Shown one piece after another: positions 61,523 through 64,000 of a stretch of 64,000 nucleotides of DNA. Location of the stretch: NCBI RefSeq assembly GCF_022601675.1, contig NZ_JAKVIL010000001.1, forward strand, positions 434,001 through 498,000, written 5' to 3'. The stretch is from Ancylobacter gelatini. Its GTDB lineage: Bacteria; Pseudomonadota; Alphaproteobacteria; Rhizobiales; Xanthobacteraceae. The notes beneath the pieces are model-generated. The model did not search any database. It worked only from the letters and a program-made list of their open reading frames with translations, and was not told where the DNA came from. The position numbers and the translations under genes were made by a program. Numbering within the stretch: the first letter of the stretch is position 1; every line of letters begins with the position of its first letter.

Positions 61523-61975
61523 TCAGAAGTCCCACGGCGTGAGTGGAAGAGGCACGGCAAGCCAGTGCACGAAGATCAGCGCCAGGCAGCCGGTGACCAA
61601 TGCGGAAATGATGGTGGAACGCAGCAGCGGGAGCCGCTCCACATAGAGATAGATGAACATCATCATCGCGAAGACCGGCAGCAGGAACCCGATGAAGCCG
61701 AGGCTCGCGACCACGACCACCAGCGCGCCGAGCACGAGCATGGACTTGGTGAGCGGCTCGCGCTCCTCCTCATCGGGGTCCGCCAGAAGCAGCGAGATCA
61801 TGACTCCGCCGGAGAGCAGCAGGAGCAGCGCGCCGTAGACCAGGGGAAGAAAACCTGAGTCCGGCGCGAAGCCGGACCACAGGGGAAAGTCGAGCGAACC
61901 CACGACCCAGTACAGGCCGAGCAGAGTCCAGCCGCCGGCGAAGGCCATGTCGCCGGTCAAGATCTTCTGTTTCAT
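61523..61975 (-). CDS. tctB: Tripartite tricarboxylate transporter small subunit TctB
   Basis: A 150-residue, four-helix membrane subunit. Opening MKQKILTGDMAFAGGWTLLG and hydrophobic helices GLYWVVGSLDFPLWSG, VYGALLLLLSGGVMISLLL, LGALVVVVASLGFIGFLLPV and ISALVTGCLALIFVHWLAV fit TctB. It lies between the binding-protein and large-subunit genes, 11 bp after tctC. Confidence 0.92.
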   Translation of the reverse strand: MKQKILTGDMAFAGGWTLLGLYWVVGSLDFPLWSGFAPDSGFLPLVYGALLLLLSGGVMISLLLADPDEEEREPLTKSMLVLGALVVVVASLGFIGFLLPVFAMMMFIYLYVERLPLLRSTIISALVTGCLALIFVHWLAVPLPLTPWDF

Positions 61976-61986
61976 TGGGCCTCTCC

Positions 61987-62973
61987 TCAGGCCGGCTTGG
62001 CCAGGAGTTCGCGATAGAGCTTTTCCTGCGCGGCGAGGAACGCCACGAAATCCGCCCCGACGATCGGCGCTTCCGTCGCCACGTTGTCGGCGATGTATTT
62101 CTTCATGGTGGGGGAGGCGGCGACCTTCTGCATGATGCCTTCCCAATAGGCCTGGGCGGCCGGGTCGACATCCTTGGGCACGGCGATGCCGCGCCACATC
62201 TGGAAGTTCGGCACGGAGAGGCCGATTTCCTTCATGGTCGGGACGTCCGGCATGGCGGAGAAGCGCGTGTCACGGAACACGCCCAGCGCGCGGACCTTGC
62301 CGGAGGCGAGCTGGCCCATGAACTCCAGCGGATTGCCGATCGTGCCGTCGACATGGCCGCCGAGCAGCGCGGTCAGCGATTCACCGCCCGAGTTGAAGTT
62401 GACCGGGTTGATGTCCTTGCCGAGCGCGCGCGAGAACACGGTGATCGCCATGACATCGGTGGTGCCGCCGGTCGAGAAGTTGAACGTCTTGGTCGGCTTC
62501 GACTTGATGTCGTCGATCATCTCCTGCGCGGTCTTGTACTTGGAATCCCCCCGCACGAAGAGCAGGAAGTCGTCGAGCATGAAGTTCATGATCGGCTGGA
62601 TTTCCGTGAGCGTGCGCGCGGACGGGTTCAGTATCGGCGTGATCTGGGTCGTGCCGTTGATCAGGATGATGGTGTTGGGATCCTTGCGCCGGCTCGCCGC
62701 CACATAGCCGAGGCCGACGGCGCCACCGCCACCCGGCCGATTGTTGAGCACCAGCGGCTGCGGGATGAGCTTCTCCTCGACGATGATCTTGCCGACCACG
62801 CGGGCGAGCAGATCGGAACCGCCGCCGGCCGCGAACGGAATCACCAGTTCGACGTCACGGGTCGGCGCCCACGCGCTCTGGGCGAAGGCGCTGCCAAGCA
62901 TGCCGGAACCGGAGGAAATCAGGCAAGCCGAGGCCGAAGCCCCGAGCACGAAATCTCGGCGTGAAATATTCAT
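61987..62973 (-). CDS. tctC: Tripartite tricarboxylate transporter substrate-binding protein TctC
   Basis: A 328-residue periplasmic binding protein. Tat-like signal MNISRRDFVLGASASACLI, then VELVIPFAAGGGSDLLARVVG, the typical Bug/TctC opener, and VGLGYVAASRRKDPNT, GHVDGTIGNPLEFMG. The ligand is probably a carboxylate. ATG 62973 follows GGGAGGGG. The gene is preceded by a large palindrome at 63034-63075. Confidence 0.94.
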   Translation of the reverse strand: MNISRRDFVLGASASACLISSGSGMLGSAFAQSAWAPTRDVELVIPFAAGGGSDLLARVVGKIIVEEKLIPQPLVLNNRPGGGGAVGLGYVAASRRKDPNTIILINGTTQITPILNPSARTLTEIQPIMNFMLDDFLLFVRGDSKYKTAQEMIDDIKSKPTKTFNFSTGGTTDVMAITVFSRALGKDINPVNFNSGGESLTALLGGHVDGTIGNPLEFMGQLASGKVRALGVFRDTRFSAMPDVPTMKEIGLSVPNFQMWRGIAVPKDVDPAAQAYWEGIMQKVAASPTMKKYIADNVATEAPIVGADFVAFLAAQEKLYRELLAKPA

Positions 62974-63033
62974 GGTCCCCTCCCAGGGATATGTTTTTTT
63001 AGATTGGCGTCGCGTTGTATTTTTTTGAATTAT

Positions 63034-63075
63034 GAATTCAGTCTGACATTTCCTCTGAGGAATGCAACTGAATTC
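63034..63075. promoter_or_regulatory. 42-bp compound palindrome upstream of tctC
   Basis: GAATTCAGT (63034-63042) and ACTGAATTC (63067-63075) are exact inverted repeats around an inner near-palindrome, CATTTCCTC and GAGGAATG. It lies between the stop of the propeller gene and the tctC start, so it is either an operator for the tct operon or a transcript-ending hairpin; no U run follows on the minus strand. Confidence 0.55.
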
Positions 63076-63076
63076 T

Positions 63077-64000
63077 CTATTGCGATGCGGTAGAGGAAAT
63101 CTCAATTACTTCAATGAAATAGGTCTCGTTTCCGACGCCACTTACCCGCGCAAGCATTCGCAGCGTGCGGGCGTCGAGCAGCCAGAGCTGGCTGCTGCCG
63201 GGGGCGCCTCGTGCCCCGCCGGCCACCACGACCAGAGCGCCGTCCCCCGTTACCCCGATCCCGCGCGGGCAGGGCGGCGAGCCGAGCGGATCACACAGGG
63301 CGGCACGCCCGCTCTCCTTCCAGTCGCCCTGCGCGGTACGCTCGATTCGCGAGACGGTGCCGGTCCGAAAGCAGGTGGCGAAGACGCTCAGGCCGTCAGG
63401 CGAAAAGGCGACGCCCATCGGGCGGCTCGGCCGGCCGTCATCGCTGCCGACCACGACGTGGCGCGCAGCCCAGCCGTCGCCGCGCCTCAGCGCCGCGAGA
63501 TCGAGAAAGGTGACGGCGTTGCCCTCCGCGCCGGTGCGCGGGCATTCGCGGCCAGCGACCACCGCCAGCGTGCCGTCGGGACTCGCTGCGATGCCGAACG
63601 GGCCGGTTGGCAATTCAAGGCGTGCCAAGGGGGCGCGCGGTTCGCCCGACAGAACATCGGCGAGCGCGATGGCGGTGACGGTCGAACTGCCGCCATCGGC
63701 GGTGAGCACGAGATCAGGCGAGCCGCGGGCGATGGCGATGCCGGCCGGGTTGGGATAGCGGCCGAAGCCGGGATCAGGCGACCCCGCACGGGTGGGTTCC
63801 CCCTCATGCGGCAGCGCGAAATTGTGCCGGAGCGTGCAGGTGGGGAGATCGATCACGCTGATCTGGTAGCCGCCATCCTCAAGGCCGGGGCCTTCGCCGG
63901 CCGCGACCAGGAGATGGCGGCCATCCGGGGCGACCACGCAACCAACCGGGCCGAACGTCGCCGTTGGCAGGAGCAGGGTCGGGCGGGTGGCGGAGCCGGC
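63077..64000 (-). CDS. Beta-propeller (YncE/lactonase-like) protein, start outside window
   Basis: The minus-strand frame is open from the right edge (AGSATRPTLLLPTATFGPVG) to a stop at 63077, so about 307 C-terminal residues are visible. Repeated strand motifs (VAPDGRHLLVAAGEG, ASPDGTLAVVAG, VAFSPDGLSVFATC, VTGDGALVVVAGG) mark a six- or seven-bladed propeller of the YncE/40-residue type. Such proteins are 6-phosphogluconolactonases or binding proteins. It may be the first gene of the tct locus or an independent gene. The function is not determined. Confidence 0.8.
   Translation of the reverse strand, partial: AGSATRPTLLLPTATFGPVGCVVAPDGRHLLVAAGEGPGLEDGGYQISVIDLPTCTLRHNFALPHEGEPTRAGSPDPGFGRYPNPAGIAIARGSPDLVLTADGGSSTVTAIALADVLSGEPRAPLARLELPTGPFGIAASPDGTLAVVAGRECPRTGAEGNAVTFLDLAALRRGDGWAARHVVVGSDDGRPSRPMGVAFSPDGLSVFATCFRTGTVSRIERTAQGDWKESGRAALCDPLGSPPCPRGIGVTGDGALVVVAGGARGAPGSSQLWLLDARTLRMLARVSGVGNETYFIEVIEISSTASQ

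Noticed and set aside
1-64000. CRISPR arrays, tRNA or rRNA genes, integrase or attachment sites
   Set aside because: No regularly spaced repeats, no cloverleaf or rRNA sequence and no integrase gene could be identified in the window.

Overview
The window is GC-rich, dense in dehydrogenase/LysR/AraC genes and carries tripartite tricarboxylate (Tct) transport, FixJ-type regulators, PaoABC-type molybdenum enzymes and a Brucella-ure2-like urease locus. This fits an alphaproteobacterium of the Hyphomicrobiales (Rhizobiales), perhaps near Xanthobacteraceae; genus is not decidable from the sequence alone. No rRNA, tRNA or CRISPR array was seen.

Left part (1-19.5 kb): a partial ORF and a DUF3644 gene, both with an HEPN-like R-x4-H motif, then a patchwork of small metabolic/redox genes under LysR and AraC control. 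It holds an L,D-transpeptidase, a RidA protein, a prolyl oligopeptidase, a periplasmic PaoABC-type aldehyde oxidoreductase (whose FAD subunit has an apparent amber codon near its start), hydrolases, an NAD-binding protein, a DJ-1/PfpI protein and a Gfo/Idh/MocA oxidoreductase. Between 17.7 and 18.5 kb lie two decayed genes (aldo/keto reductase and FUSC-type transporter).

Core (19.5-32.5 kb): a nickel/urea module. A NikR-like repressor is transcribed away from nikKMLQO (ECF-type nickel importer); a perfect GTATGA-N16-TCATAC NikR box lies between them. Next come ureABC, two fluC/crcB fluoride channel genes inserted between ureC and ureE, ureEFGD, a urea channel (ureT) and an ammonium channel (amtB). 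Together they import nickel, build and activate urease, bring in urea and move ammonia. Several of the proteins carry His-rich tails.

IS scar and fluoride/cation island (32.5-38.1 kb): remnants of an IS5-type transposase, a flavin reductase and an IS3-type element precede a promoter, a fluoride riboswitch, a 26-codon leader ORF and a CLC-F type fluoride antiporter fused to DUF190. An EamA-type protein follows; on the opposite strand is nhaA with a short highly structured leader and two tandem 66-residue membrane proteins.

Right part (38.4-64 kb): an MFS exporter; a lysG/argP-lysE pair with two 19-bp operator repeats; a patatin-like lipoprotein; AraC, chloroperoxidase-like hydrolase and NDH-2-like flavoprotein genes; a compact four-gene two-component cluster (multi-PAS kinase, two FixJ-type regulators and a lone receiver); an SDR/LysR divergent pair; an MBL-fold protein; an EmrAB-like efflux pair; an epoxide-hydrolase-like protein; and a tctCBA operon with a sugar-phosphate isomerase-like gene, preceded by a beta-propeller gene that runs off the right edge.
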